From Phaeoceros laevis (Eukaryota; Anthocerotophyta; Anthocerotopsida; Notothyladales): a stretch of 64,000 bases of DNA. The DNA lies in NCBI GenBank assembly GCA_049999765.1, contig JBNGIQ010008762.1:1-64000 (forward strand), in the 5' to 3' direction. The notes below the pieces were generated by a model. The model saw only the letters and a program-made list of their open reading frames with translations. It had not been told where the DNA came from and did no database searches. Below, piece after piece: positions 20,501 through 33,028 of the stretch. Each line of letters begins with the position of its first letter. Within the stretch, counting starts at the first letter, position 1. A program made the translations under genes and the position numbers.

Positions 20501-23500
20501 CAGGAGTATAATCTAGGATTAGAACCTTCAGCAGATGATGGGGCTTTATCATCGAGATCACGGAATAAGAAGAAGGGGCTTTTAGAGAAATCTGCAGGAT
20601 GTGAGGAGAAAGGAACTCTGTCAGGCCAGCCAGCGAGTAGGGAAGAAGCGCACTGCCCACATACCACACCTGAGTTGGGACCTCTGAGTGCAAAGGTTAG
20701 TGATCATGTGCAGCTTCAGTGAGAAACTGTGTTGAGTCACTTACACGTTTGCTGAATAAATGCACTCTGGAAAACAGTAACACGTTTTGTTTACAGGCCA
20801 GGTTGACACATTGTCTATCAACAAAATTTCGCAGATGGTGTATGTGTGAGTGGTTTTACAGTGCTATTGACCTTCCATGGTTTGCACGAAATGAATTTGT
20901 GGAGTATTTAAACCATGCTGGCCTTGGACATGTTCCAAAGCTGACTCGTGTTGAATGGGGGGTCATCCGCAGGTATTTTGTGATACATTACTTTCTAACC
21001 AGTAAGAGCACATCTGCTTGGGAAATGCGATGTTTGTCATCAGCTGACTTATTGTTCCTTTTGTTTGGCAGTTCCCTGGGAAAACCGCGTCGATTATCTA
21101 AGAAGTTTCTAGAAGAAGAAAGAGATAAGTTGGAGAAGTACAGGGAAAAGGCGCGTGTGCACTATCATGAGCTAAGAAGTGGTTTAAGAGATGGTTTGCC
21201 CCCTGATCTAGCACGACCCTTGACGGTAGGGCAAAGAGTTATTGCGCGCCACCCACGGACGAGGCAGATTCATGATGGCAGCATTCTGACGGTGGTGACA
21301 GTAGACAGAAGCAGATGCAGGGTGCAATTTGACAGGCCAGAGCTTGGAGTTGAGCTTGTAATGGTATGTTCCACAATTTGTTTGTTACAAACCATGCAAT
21401 GCTATCCTGAAGGTTCTTCGTGTTGTGAGCTCCCTCCTGAGGGAGATGCTTGTGGATTAGTAAGAAGCAGGACAGCAAAGTCAAGTCTGTTCGGGTAGAA
21501 ATCTTCTGTGGGGTTGACTATTATTTGCAAACAGGATATTGATTGTATGCCAGTACACCCCTTGGAGAACATGCCAGAGGTGATGAGAAGAAGGCGGGTC
21601 ATTGTGGATGGAATTGATCGAAATCTGGAAGATGCACGAGTAGATATGAAGTCAAAAATCTATGTAACGGCTGGTGGTGCAGCTCGTGCGGCTCTAAATG
21701 AAAGATTGGAGCGACCAATTTCCTTGCCATCCTTTGCTCCTCCTTCTCACTTGTCCTTCCAAACTCTGTCGAAACGAGCTCAGGTGAGTGACGAAGGCAA
21801 ATCTGTCCAGGACTCCTAAGCTTCTGCCTAGTTTGTCGCTGATTGAAATATGAGGCTAGACTACTTCATTTACTCTGGGTTGTGTCCTTTTCAACTACTG
21901 TCATGGTTGCAACATCTGATGGTACATGTGTTCCTGCAGACAGACACAGTTGATTCAGTTGCGCTGGCAAAAGCAGCAGCTAACGAGGCTGCTGCTGCAG
22001 TTCAACAAGCTGTGCTTTCTCAGTCTCATACTGCTGCCCAACTTCAAGCAAAGGAGGCAGATGTCCAAGCGCTGGCAGACCTGACACGAGTCCTTGATAA
22101 GAAGGTTAGTTTGCTGAGACCCTTTTACCCTGCTTGCTGAGAATCCCAAGGGAAATGTGGTTCAACTTCACGCAATGCCTGATTATATTGAGGAACTTTG
22201 GTCAGGTCCCCTTGGATTTTATTTCCCCACGTGCAGATGGCTGGATACAATCACCGTGGCGGTTCTGCTGAATGTTGTGGGTTTTATGTTGCTAGGAAGC
22301 ACTGCTCGTTGAGTTGAAGCGCACAGCAGACGATGCTGCAGGAAAAGATGGCAAGCTATGTGAACCTGTCAATTTCAAGATGCACTGTGCAGCAATTGTA
22401 TTGCAGCTTACAGAAGCCAATAAGCAGGTGCACCACTGTCATTTCAATTAGAAGGGGCATCCTGGAAGTCAAGATTGCTAGATTGTGTTTGTCTGTTGAT
22501 GCTCTATTTAATTTGTAGTGGGAATCTGTTAGGTGCATGCTGCCCTGCAGCACTTACGACGTCGTAATAAGTATCAAGACAACATAGTTGCACCATGGGC
22601 TCAAGCATTGCAGCAGCCTGGAAGTACTGTGAACGGCAGTGGATCAGAACCCATGCCAGAAACAGGCCCCTCTGTGGAGGAACTTGCAGTTTCAGCCAAA
22701 AAGCACGCCCGCTTTATGATTGCCACGACCGTCCAGGTATTGCTGTTGGACAACTGTCACAGGGCAGACAGGTGTGTGAACATATGATCCAGTACTGAAG
22801 CCCTTTTTTGCAGGCCATGTCTTCTGTAAAGGAAGGGGAGGACACTCTCTCGAAGCTTGGTGGAGCCTTGGACTTCATCCCAGAAGAAGCCCAAAAGTCT
22901 GACTTTGCTCAGTCAGGGTCAGCTGCAGCTGCTGCTGTAGATGCAGATGGCATGGAAGCAGGCACAACCAGAAGCTTCACAACTTCATCGTTACCGCAAG
23001 CGACTGGACAGGATGGTGGTGAAGCAGTAGTTGCTCCTCAAGGTGCAGCTGCCGAGGCCGCAGCTGCAGAGCCCAGCAGCAGCAAAAATGCTGGGGAGCT
23101 CCCAGGTCACCAAGGATCCGGTGGGAACCTTAATGGTGCCAAGGAATCAAAGTCACAACTTTCTGAGCTCATGGCTTCGTGTGTCACAACGTTGCTCTTG
23201 GTCCAGGTATTTGTTTCGAGTTGGAAGATTTAGAGCATGTCTTTGTCTCGCCTATTAGTTTCACTAACTGCACATTCTCCCTACGCAGGCCACCGCGGAG
23301 AGGCAACTCCCAGCTCCGGAAGTGGCAGTTGCGTTAGACAAGTCTCTAGTCGGGCTCAGGCCCCGAGCTGCACAGAACCACCACATCTTCAGAGAAATTG
23401 AGCGTATAGTGGGCGTTATCAAGGGTCAAATTGCCTCCCAAGTACCCATGCAGGCTAGCTTGACTCCTGTAGCGGATGCAGCGAACCGCATTCAGCATTG

Positions 23501-23501
23501 A
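17517..23501 (+). CDS. ALY: ALWAYS EARLY / LIN9 / Mip130 homologue (DREAM-MMB complex subunit)
   Basis: ALY proteins are the plant LIN9 subunits of the MYB-MuvB/DREAM complex, controlling cell-cycle and developmental genes in the nucleus. I derive 19 exons with consistent phase: 17517-17642, 17757-17852, 18003-18065, 18170-18247, 18354-18531, 18659-18936, 19090-19495, 19670-19762, 19889-20118, 20195-20245, 20369-20695, 20797-20972, 21072-21363, 21535-21783, 21940-22104, 22296-22427, 22533-22736, 22814-23206, 23289-23501. That gives about 1,249 residues. Landmarks are a SANT-like segment ([20 protein letters not shown]), [11 protein letters not shown] then [10 protein letters not shown], the plant signature [25 protein letters not shown], and the DIRP domain at about 645-735 ([20 protein letters not shown]). 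A Tudor-like segment ([19 protein letters not shown]) and [11 protein letters not shown] follow. Intron 1 (114 nt) is in frame and stop-free, so it may be partly retained. The acceptor at 20369 has an alternative at 20384. Confidence 0.92.
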
Positions 23502-23940
23502 CAGCGGCTTAGGGTTTATATTATTCAATTAGCTGCGCCCATTGTTCGATCTCTTATGTGCTCATCCTGCTCCACAAAGGAATTCGGCAAACCCATGCAG
23601 CTAGCAAGGGAGAATGTATCAAGAGTTCTGCCGGACCTTACCACGGGTCGTTCGCAGTCAACAGCATGTGGAGACTGGAGAGACGGTGGTTGCGGGTTCA
23701 CCGCACGGCTTGCAAAACTCTTCTCGGTGATTTTTCGTATTACTCTAGGTTATTACTAATAGACAGATGACGACCTGCTTTTTTACCGACCACTGCCCGT
23801 GACAGCAACGACATAGCTCTGTAGGTGCTTCACAGCCTTTGGACCTTGGAGTGGTGCAGGTGCGATGGCCCGCAAGAGTGTGGCAATGTAAGCTCACTTG
23901 ACGAGCCTAGAGCGGAACGGAAGCAGCGGTGGTGAGGAAG
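23502..23940. other. Intergenic, ALY 3' flank and CYP98 5' flank
   Basis: About 440 nt separate the ALY stop from the CYP98 start on the same strand. No other gene is seen. Confidence 0.5.
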
Positions 23941-25657
23941 ATGGGGGAGCTGGCGTGGAAGGTTCTCTGGACGCTCATCCCTGCTGGTCTGGTGGTGGCT
24001 GTACTCCTTTACAAGCTCACCTGGGGACGCTACAAGCTGCCTCCAGGGCCGCGACCGCGCCCTTTCGTGGGGAATTTGCTGGACGTGACACCCGTGCGCT
24101 TCAAGTGCTTCGAGCAATGGGCCAGGAGCTACGGCCCCGTCATGTCTGTGTGGATGGGATCGACGCTGAACGTCGTCGTCTCCTCAGCAGAGGCCGCAAA
24201 GCAGGTTCTCAAGGACAAGGACCAGCACCTGGCAGCCCGCGCCCGATCCCGAGCTGCTGGCAAGTTCAGCCGGGACGGCCAGGACCTCATCTGGGCAGAC
24301 TACGGCCCGCACTACGTCAAGGTCGGTTCTCAACACCTGCTGCTTGCTGCACCTTCCAACGCAAGGTGTGGCTGTTTATTGATTGTGTTTGTCTGTTGTC
24401 CCTCGTGCTGCTGTGCAGGTGCGCAAGGTGTGTAACCTGGAGCTCTTCACCCCCAAGCGACTGGAAGCATTGCGGCCCATCAGGGAGGATGAGGTGGCTG
24501 CAATGGCGCACAAAATTCACAGGGATGCTCCCAAAGGTCCCTTGAACCCTAAAACGTACCTTTCTGCCGTCGCCTTCAACAATATCACGCGCCTGGCTTT
24601 TGGCAAGAGGTTTGTGGACGATGCTGGCAATGTGGACTCCCAGGGAAAGGAATTCAAGGAGGTCATAGGCCAGGGCATGAAGCTCGGAGCTTCCCTAAAG
24701 ATCTCGGAGCACATTCCTTCTATAAGGTGGATGTTCCCCCTGCAGAATGAGGAATTTGCCAAGCACGGTGCCAGGAGAGATGCTCTCACCAGGACTATCA
24801 TGAGAGACCATTCTGAGCTGAGGGCCAAGGTCGGAGCACAACAGCACTTTGTGGACGCACTGCTGACTCTCCAGCAACAATATGACCTCAGCGAGACAAC
24901 GATTATCGGTTTACTCTGGGTGCGTTTAATTTCACTGCAGAGGACTTTGTTGTTCTGAATATTTCTATTATGGTGTATGGAACGTACTCACCTAATCTGG
25001 TTGCACGCTGTTTTATGACAGGACATGGTCACTGCAGGCATGGACACAGTTGCCATTACTGTGGAATGGGCCCTGGCTGAGCTCATCAAGAATCCAGAGG
25101 TTCAAAGGAAAGCTCAAGAGGAGCTTGATGCCGTGATTGGCAATGCCAGGGTCCTTACAGAGGCCGATTTCCCCCGGCTCCCTTACCTCACAGCTGTGAC
25201 CAAGGAGTCCCTCCGGCTTCACCCTCCCACTCCCCTCATGCTCCCCCACAAGTGCACTGAGCACGTCAAGATTCAAGGCTACGACATTCCCAAGGGTACT
25301 GTGGTGCATTGCAACATCTATGTCATTGCAAGGGATCCTGCAATCTGGAAGGAGCCACTGGCCTTCAGACCAGAGCGATTCATTGACCAGGACGTGGACA
25401 TCAAAGGCCACGATTACAGGTTGCTTCCGTTTGGTGCAGGGAGGAGAGTTTGCCCAGGTGCCCAGCTGGGGCTGAATATGGTCCAGCTCATGATTGGCCG
25501 TCTACTTCACCAGTTTTCATGGTCTCCACCTCAAGGTGTGAAGCTCGAGGATATAAGTTTAGAAGAGAGGTCTGGAATTGTCACCTACATGGCCAAATCT
25601 TTAGAAGCCATAGCCACTCCACGGTTGCCGGATGCCTTGTATGTCAGGGACATCTAA
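23941..25657 (+). CDS. CYP98: Cytochrome P450 CYP98 family, p-coumaroyl ester 3'-hydroxylase
   Basis: CYP98 enzymes hydroxylate the 3' position of p-coumaroyl esters (shikimate, quinate or other acceptors) at the ER, feeding lignin, rosmarinate and cuticle phenolics. Exons are 23941-24321, 24419-24919 and 25022-25657, all in phase, giving 505 residues, the usual CYP98 length. Visible are an N-terminal membrane anchor, the hinge [20 protein letters not shown], the CYP98-typical [20 protein letters not shown] and [19 protein letters not shown]. The I-helix motif AGMDT is at about residues 298-302, KESLR is the ExxR motif, FRPERF follows, and [10 protein letters not shown] has the heme Cys near 438. 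The end is [13 protein letters not shown]. The residue after AGMDT is Val rather than the common Thr. The in-frame GTG at 23929 is not the start; the ATG is at 23941. The natural acyl acceptor cannot be read from the sequence. Confidence 0.93.
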
Positions 25658-26729
25658 CAACACACTTCACCTTTCGGAGGTTTCTCAAGACCCGCATTCT
25701 TTTTTGGTAGGATAGCTGAATGTGCGGATGGTATGACGATTGCTCATAAGGAGTTGGTCCAGACAAGTGCAAGCATTTTACTTCGTCTAAGAATAAGGTC
25801 TTGCTTGGTCAAACTGGCCTCACTAATTCATTTCGCTCCAAGTAGTCTTGCACAGCATGACCATAGGAGCCCAGCAGTGCCTCCAGTAGATAACCTCTGG
25901 TGGGCATTTCGCAGTGGTGGATTAGCGCCCCTTTGTCGCCGGCGGTGCTTGTAGAGCGGAGATTGTAACCTGCAGTTAGGTTAACTCCCGGTCCAACTTC
26001 GAGTTCGAACCTGGTAAGCGGGACTTTTCCTTTAGGCGCATGTACCCGGTGGCAGGGCATCTAGAGTACGACGCGTGCCGCAATGAACCGGAAGCTGACT
26101 GGTAGTTAGGTTTACCGACACTTGCGGGTAACCTTGAGAATGGCAGGCGGTCTCCAGGTCACTCGGGAAGTCGCGAGTGCTCCTCATGAGCGCTGTACGG
26201 GTCCATTCTTCGCACGCCATGTGTCAAATGAAAGCTGGATCTTTATTCTATCGGCTTCAATTTTTCAGCTAACCTATACGAGCCAACGTTAAGTCAGAAC
26301 GGACAGGATCTGTCCGCTCCGGCGACGAAGGGTTAATCGCGAGCGCAAACTGACTCATGATATGAACTTCGCAAGGTCGCACAATGAGGCCGTGAATTGA
26401 TTTTTCAATCTCAGTCAAAATCTAATTGTACTAAATTGTTGGTGAATCCTTCTTGGTTTTGGTAGGGAGGGTCGGCAACAAGTGCCAACCCTTTCAGTGT
26501 TCCAGAAATTTTGTCGGCTATATGTCTTGATAATCCATACAGCGCATGCCCTGACGGGCACACGTGGTACAAATAACCAACCGACCCTTTTAATCTTCAG
26601 TCTCAAATGGCCTATGGTTTAGAGCGGTACAAGGGCCAGTCTGGTTCCATAAGCACTATGGGGTAATTGTGGCTCTACCGCTGTTACTGTAAGGCGGCTT
26701 CAAGCTGCAGAAAGGAGGTGTGATGCCGA
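25658..26729. other. Intergenic, CYP98 3' flank and DnaJ 5' flank
   Basis: No gene is supported. A stretch near 25950-26050 contains a gttcgaac motif that at first looks like a tRNA T-loop but cannot be folded into a tRNA. Confidence 0.4.
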
Positions 26730-27719
26730 ATGAGGAATCTGGCGCCGGGGTGCTGCCCCCGGGTCGTGCACAGCTGCCCTCCGATCGCAGCGAGGGCCTG
26801 CCAACCGGTGGTCTTTGTGCCCAGAGATGTAGCAGCTAGGTTGGTCAATGGGGCCCCGAGCAGAACAAAAAGCGGGACCAGGACCCGAGCACTCGCCGGA
26901 GGGCAGGATGATCACTACAGAATGCTGGGAGTGTCCCGTTCTGCCACGTCGCAAGACATCAAGATTGCCTTCAGGCAGCGGGCGCGGCAGTGTCATCCTG
27001 ACGTGAACAGGGAGCTGGGTGCAGGTGACCAGTTCAAGAGCATCAGGCTTGCTTACGAGATTCTCTTGGACGATGCCAAGAGACGTGAGTATGACGCAAG
27101 TCTGGCTGGAGGAGCCACGAAGAGGAGGCGGCCCCGAGCGAGGAGCCAGGCAGGGTATCGTTCTCGTTATGCTCAGTACACGAAGGTGACTCACCGTCCT
27201 TCCGAATGGGCAGCAGCTGCAAATGCACCACCTGCGGAGGGTAGGGGTAGCAGGGCTGCATCCACGGCCAAAGCGGATGGCAAGGGCGCCGCCCCAGAGG
27301 ACCGCAACGACCCGCCAAAAGACACTGCTGCTGCCGTTGAGAGGAATCCGTTGCAGTTGAGGGAGGCAGCAGTAGGGCTATGGATTGTGGCTGTAGCTTG
27401 GCACGCCTTCGGAGCGCACACGGCTTTGACTCTGCTTGTGGCTGTGATGTCTATGAGCAAGCAGCTTGCTGTCGGATACAGGGTGGCTTCTGGAGTGGCC
27501 TGGCTCATCGGTGGGGAGAAGGGGCTTCTTGTGGCAGCATCAGTGTCCGTTACAACCCTGGTTTTCGGGAAGCCTCAAAGTACTGCAGCTGCCATTGTGG
27601 CTTTGGCACTCTGGCTTGGAGGGAGTCTTATGCAGGCATTGCCTTTTCCGCCGGGGGCCGTTTTAGTGATGGCTTACAAGTGCATTGAGCTGCAGGCTGA
27701 GCTAGAACTTGTTGCATGA
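26730..27719 (+). CDS. J-domain (DnaJ) protein with plastid-like N-terminus and C-terminal membrane segments
   Basis: J proteins stimulate the ATPase of Hsp70 partners. This intronless 329-residue protein starts at ATG 26730. The first 60 residues are rich in Arg/Ala/Pro/Ser with almost no acidic residues, consistent with an organelle transit peptide. The J domain follows at about 65-125 (DDHYRMLGVSRSATSQDIK, then RQCHPDVNRE with the HPD triad, and RLAYEILLDDAKRREYD). A basic, low-complexity linker leads to a C-terminal third with about three hydrophobic helices (LWIVAVAWHAFGAH, LLVAASVSVTTLVFG, AAIVALALWLGGSLMQALPF). This suggests a membrane-anchored plastid J protein, perhaps in thylakoid or envelope. 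The compartment is inferred from composition only, and the exact orthologue is not assigned. Confidence 0.82.
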   Translation: MRNLAPGCCPRVVHSCPPIAARACQPVVFVPRDVAARLVNGAPSRTKSGTRTRALAGGQDDHYRMLGVSRSATSQDIKIAFRQRARQCHPDVNRELGAGDQFKSIRLAYEILLDDAKRREYDASLAGGATKRRRPRARSQAGYRSRYAQYTKVTHRPSEWAAAANAPPAEGRGSRAASTAKADGKGAAPEDRNDPPKDTAAAVERNPLQLREAAVGLWIVAVAWHAFGAHTALTLLVAVMSMSKQLAVGYRVASGVAWLIGGEKGLLVAASVSVTTLVFGKPQSTAAAIVALALWLGGSLMQALPFPPGAVLVMAYKCIELQAELELVA

Positions 27720-28615
27720 CGTGATACTCCGCTCAGCGGAAAGTTGTACTGTACATATGTAAACACGAAACTAAACTAGTGCCTCGTTGAGGAGGATTTT
27801 CCTCACCGAGAAAGATGTGTTGCGATGATTGCAAAGTGCCCCAAATTTTCTCTATTGAACGTTACCGTGTGGTTGCGAATTAGAGCTGCAAGATTCATAG
27901 CACAACAAAGCGGTTGGGACCATTCAAAGCAATCGCTGTTTGTATTATTGTGTTAAAAGAGGCGAAGATAAACTGACAAGAAAATTTGCCAACCCAGAAT
28001 ATGACATCAAGCTTCACCGCACATGCTCTGCCTTCCACTGTAAATGCAGTAGGGGGCCAATTAGTAAATCTCCAATACATCTATGGATGGCATGTTCTCA
28101 AGCACTCTGCCTGTATCCTCTAAGTTCCCACACTTCGCTACATATCCTCCAGGCAGTTTCAAACAAACACATTGGGCTCATCGGCACTCCCCATCCTTGC
28201 TAAAAGGCTAGATCCCCCAAAAAAACTGGCACACGTTTTAAGAAATGCCAGTATAATAATCACTCTGCTTTCCACCATGACAAAGTGCATAAGCATCCCA
28301 GGTTGGAAAAGTGGCTTTCACTTGCAAAAGCAGGCGTCATTGGCTAAGCTTCTGAGGTCCACTGTCCAAACGCTTAACATGTCCTGCACAATCAAGAAAT
28401 CGAGGTTTATAAAATTGGGGCAGACAAACACACAGAGAAGTCATAGGCTCTAAATGTCAAATAAATATCCACGCTTCAGTTCCAGTCATAGGGCCAAGTA
28501 CCATGCTTACCATGAATTGCCATTCTTAGCACGGCTAAGTGCCAATGAAACCACGAAGCATCTGCCTCTCAGTTCATAGTTGACTGTGTGGAACAGGAAA
28601 AAATAATCCCCATAT
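27720..28615. other. Intergenic between convergent DnaJ and PPR genes
   Basis: The DnaJ gene (plus) and the second PPR gene (minus) converge here, so this stretch is mostly their 3' UTRs. No other gene is supported. Confidence 0.5.
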
Positions 28616-30770
28616 TCATTGCCTATCCCCACAAGAACAAACACCATCCATAAAATGGTGGACACGGTGCGCATCTCTTACAATGATCTCCCGTTTTTCA
28701 AGCTGTGACATAATTTTCGTGGCACTGTGGCAACTATTGCACATGCGAAGGTTCTTGGTAACTAGCAAAGGCGTGCCATCTGCGGTATTTAGTAGACCAT
28801 ACGCCAAAGCAAGTTTCTCAGCATGCCCACACAGTTCCTGTCCTTTTTCATTGTAAGCTGCTGCATTCAGCACCAACTCCGTATGTTGTGCCTGGGCCAC
28901 ATTATTATGCAATCTCAAATTCATGCTCTTCAACTTGGATGAGGTATCAGCCCTCTCTTCCCCTACGTTAAATTCATGCACTTTGTTTTCCACTTCAATG
29001 CAGGCCCTTGCAGGCTTCTTCTGAGCACCAGCATACTTTCGCAAGCCCTCTATCATGCCTGCATCCCTCCACCGCCCTGCATTAGCATACATACTTGCCA
29101 AGAGGACATATGCCGTTGAAGTTTCAGGCTCAAGCATGACAACACGATTGAAACATCGCCGTCCTCGCTGCAGGTCACCATGGCTTTTGCAGGCACTCAG
29201 CAGGGATTTCCACCCTACAACACTGCTGTTAAACGGCATCTTTTGCAAAATGCGCTCTGCCTCATCCAGGCAACCTGAGCGCCCGAGAAGATCAACCATG
29301 CAATTATAATGACAGTTTGAGGGCGTGATGCCATAGCCATCCACCATCATTTGAAAGTAGTGCTGACCCTCGTTCACCATGCCCCCATGACTGCATGCCA
29401 CAAGAAGGCAAACAAAAGTACCACCGTCAGGCTCAACACCTTGCTGCTGCATGTCTCTAAAACACCGTATGGCCATTTGCGCATCGCTGTGCTCAGCATA
29501 GCCGTTCAGTAGGGCAGTCCATGTCACCACATCTTTTTTGGGCAATCTGTCAAACACTGTTCGAGCTTCTTTTATATTTCCGCATTTAGCATACATCTCT
29601 ACCAGGCAGTTTCCTATGACCAGATCAGCTTCCAGACCTCTTTCTTGAATTTGAGAATGGAGCAGTTTCCCCTGGCGCAGTGCTCCAATACTAGCACATG
29701 CTTGCAGGAGGCAGGAAAAGGTATAATTATTAGGAGTCATGCCATCCTGCATACTTGCATAAAGAGTAAGGGCTTCTTGACCCAGGCCACTTCGCGCATA
29801 TCCTGCGATCATGGAAGTCCATGTCACCACATCTTTTGTCGGCAATCTGTCAAAGACCCTACGAGCATCCTCTAAGCTCCCACATTTTACGTACATGTCT
29901 ACCAAGCAACTGCCAACAAATATATCATACTCAAATGCACTCCTCAAAACATCGGCATGGATCTCCTTGCCAGATGCCAGGTCAGCTGCACAGGCACATG
30001 CTTTGACGACTGCAACGAATACGTAGCTGTTTGGTTGCAGCGTGGACTGCCTCATTTGATGGTATAGACCAATAGCCTGGGCGCACTGCCCAAGATCCAC
30101 ATGAGCTGAAATAATAGAATACCACATGAAAGTATCTGGTGCGGTCGCACTGTCAAATACCTGTGTTGCTTCGTGCAATCTCCCGTGAGAAGTGTACATG
30201 CGAATGATGTGGTTTGACAGGAATGTGTCTGACATGTATCCACCCTTGAGAGCAATGGCATGCACATGCCTGCCGAGAGCGAGATTCTTTCCCTTCACGC
30301 ACCTCTTCAGGACTCGATACAGTAGCGATTTTTCAATACTCACTCCCAGCTGCACCAGGAGGTCCAATGCGTCGATAGCTTCACTGAGCTTTCTGTCATC
30401 ACAGAAATCGCTCTTCCACACCGAACACCTCAGTCAGATTACTTTTCGACCTGGAAGGCTTTGATCAAATTAAAGCAACAAACAAACATTGCAAGTAAAA
30501 CCTTTTGAAAGCAATGGAAGATCCAGCTACAGGAAAGTGAAGTACCTCGATCTGCTTGACAAGAGGCACGTCGGCCTGCCGGGGATTCCAGCTCTCAATT
30601 TGGCGTGGTGTGAAGGACAGTTGCAGCGGAAATTCAGAGGCGACAACGGACTTGCTCTTCTGCAAGACTCGAGGCGGATTCAATCTCCCAGATGAAGCTG
30701 ACCTTGCAATTGGCTTGAAGGCTACTCCTCGAAACGGAAACCGCAGTCTTAGGGGAAACGACACTGCCAT
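28616..30770 (-). CDS. PLS-class pentatricopeptide repeat protein with DYW-type deaminase domain
   Basis: An organelle RNA-editing factor by family. The main exon (30428-28616) carries PLS repeats (DTFMWYSIISAHVDLGQ, DVVTWTSMIAGYARSG, DVVTWTALLNGYAEHS) and E/E+ motifs (YNCMVDLLGRSGCLDEAE, YVLLASMYANAGRWRD). Its deaminase domain has HAEK, CNSCH and CSC in the expected places. The protein ends CSCGDRQ, lacking the terminal Asp-Tyr-Trp. The frame is closed just upstream of 30428. An upstream exon at 30770-30502, beginning at ATG MAVSFPLRLRFPF and rich in Arg/Ser, looks like an organelle presequence. It joins in phase through a short 73-nt intron (30501-30429), giving about 693 residues. That junction is my inference and other donors are possible. 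It is a paralogue of the PPR gene at 2.4-4.6 kb, in opposite orientation. Confidence 0.88.
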
Positions 30771-31516
30771 CTGCTGCTCCCTAGTCCAGCTCCAATTCAA
30801 GCACCCTCTTCGCAGCGTCGGCAAAAACCTGCCGAGCTGGCACCGTTGCCGGGAGCCGCCCGGCCTTCGTCAGAGTCCATGACCACACGGCAAGCGGACG
30901 CAAACGTCCCTTGACCCCTCTTCAGTGACGTCTTACCCGAATTTCCAACTCCCAACATGGTGTGCTGTTTGAACTTCGCTTCTTTCGACCTGGTCGCCTC
31001 TCCTGCTTGAAGCCTGCTCTCGTTCCAAACGCAGGTATCTTGGGCGACCATGCCTCGTCGACAGCATTGGCTACCATAGTTGGAACTCACGTTCTATAGT
31101 GAGAAACCAAACGTAGACATGATTGATTGGTCCATGTGGTTTGGATCCCTTGATGAGTGCACAATGAGTTATGCTTCCCATCATGAAATCATAAGGTAAG
31201 TGATAAAGTGATAAAGGTGCATTACACCTACATAGAGGTCAAGTGATGAAGGTGCTACATATAGAAAGAGAAAGGAATACAATCCCTAATATGTACTTGT
31301 GTGTTGCAATCCACACGCGACCTATCCTCTACCCCCTTCGACTCTTTTCTAGCGAGTGTTTGTGTGTACATTACAAGCTTAGAAGCTCTATGAGCTCCTC
31401 ACTTGTCACTTGCCCGGTAGAGTCGCTTCTTCTCGCTTGTATTGTCTATTTCTCTATGGTAGGAGCTCTGGTGGGTTGAATCTACGTATAGTGTTGGATC
31501 ATCTCTTACCTTAGCA
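30771..31516. other. Intergenic, divergent upstream region
   Basis: This lies between the minus-strand PPR gene and the plus-strand repeat protein gene, so both promoters should be here. No ORF of interest and no unambiguous LTR structure is seen. Confidence 0.4.
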
Positions 31517-32849
31517 ATGTCGGCCACTTCAGAGTTGGGTTTGACGGGAGGAGCTCCCCATCCTCCCTTGATTCTAGGGAGCACGACTTCCTTCCCTTTG
31601 GCCGCATACTTCAACAGTAGGTCAACCAGCACACCTCCCACAGAGCAGTTGGGTCTAACGGGAGGAGTTTCTCATCCTCCCATGATCCTAGAGAGCCCAA
31701 CTTCCTTCCCTTTGGCCCCATACTTCGACACTAGGTCACCCACCACAGCTCCCACAGTTGCACACCAACAACCATCCTACATGGTTATAGGGAGCGAAAC
31801 TCTCTTTCCTTTGGCCGCATACTTCTACCATAGGTCAACCATCACAGCCGCACTTTCACACCAGCAATCATCCTCGATGATTGTAGGTTCAGGGTTACAA
31901 GACTTCAGTGTAGAAGAACCATCAGAGTCGGAGTCCTCTCTTGGAAAGTCAACTTTGTCTACTCTCTCGTCATCCCGCCCTACTTTTGATGTGTTACCAG
32001 CTCAAACCAGTTTTCCACCTTCGGAGGTGTCTCTTATGTCTCCTTATGAAGCAATGCTCATATCACCCTTGGAAACCATCATCATGCAAGCTTGTTCTCG
32101 CCAAGTTGATGAGACTCTAGGGTTTGCATACAATCCAGAATGGGGAGAAGCAGGAGAGCTCATGTTGAAGTTAGCTGAGATCCTTAAAAGTTTGTTAGAA
32201 GTTATCCAAGCATGCTGTGCTGCTATACGAGGGTTGTATGCAAATGAAGAGATTCAATCTCTTCAAGCCAAGCTCGCAGACATACATGCTCAGAGTATTC
32301 GTAACTTGCAGAGCATAAGAGCTTTGCATGATTATATAGCTCAGGTATGCTCAAAAAAGTTTGTGTATGTTGTAAATGTAGAGTGACAACTATTTACACC
32401 TAGGTATTGTTCTCCCTTGTGCTGTAGGCTCTTACGCATAGCTTGTTATTTCCCTCCCGGTTAATCCCGGGTGGTATTATGCGTGCAGGACCCCCAACTG
32501 AGCCACCGGCTAGCTGGCGTAGCCAGGGTAGGTTTATGACACGCGGAGACCTCTGCTTAGGCCGCAAGTAGTTTTGGCCTTGGTTACTTTACTGTGATCC
32601 AAGCTGGTGTCTTGGATAATCATGTCACGGTTTGGGTGTCCTCAGATATGCTGACCAGTGAGTGCACCAATGCTTCCACAGGGGATCACAGAGGTTCCAG
32701 TGGTTCCAGAGGTTTCAGTGGCTCCAGTGCCTCAGGGGGAGGTTCCAGGGCATCAGGGAGAAGATGGGAGCTCCACAGCTGGGGATGATGTGTGCGATTT
32801 CGAGGATCCCGACTCGGAAGAGGAGGACGAGATGGCAGACGATGACTGA
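31517..32849 (+). CDS. Unrecognised two-exon protein with four imperfect N-terminal repeats and acidic C-terminus
   Basis: Exon 1 (31517-32344) starts at ATG and runs 276 codons to a donor (CAG then GTATGC). Exon 2 (32682-32849) starts after an acceptor (ccacag) and stays in phase, giving about 331 residues. The N-terminal 115 residues are four degenerate repeats of 30-44 residues, each centred on a motif like SFPLAAYFNSRST and preceded by HPPLILGS, HPPMILES, PSYMVIGS or SSSMIVGS. A Ser/Thr-rich linker follows, then a predicted helical segment (LMLKLAEILKSLLEVIQACC, then IQSLQAKLADIHAQS). Exon 2 adds Val-Pro-rich repeats (EVPVVPEVSVAPVP) and an acidic tail (DPDSEEEDEMADDD). No family is recognised; a domesticated or transposon-derived structural protein is one possibility. 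Confidence 0.55.
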
Positions 32850-33028
32850 GCATCACAATGAGTTTGCAAAAGTAGCTTGTTGATGCGCGTGCTGTCCTTG
32901 CTGTCATGAGAGGAGTTGCGTTGTTGGCACACCTACATAGCAACAAGGTGGCAGGCCGAAGGCCACTTATGATGGTTGACAGATGCCTCGTGATGGCTGC
33001 CCAAGCTGTGGAGCACGAGGGCACATTG

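Noticed and set aside
25930-26060. tRNA-like gttcgaac motif
   Set aside because: No acceptor, D or anticodon stems can be paired around it on either strand.
31090-31516. Possible LTR upstream of the repeat-protein gene
   Set aside because: No second copy, no TG...CA ends with target duplication and no primer-binding site could be found.
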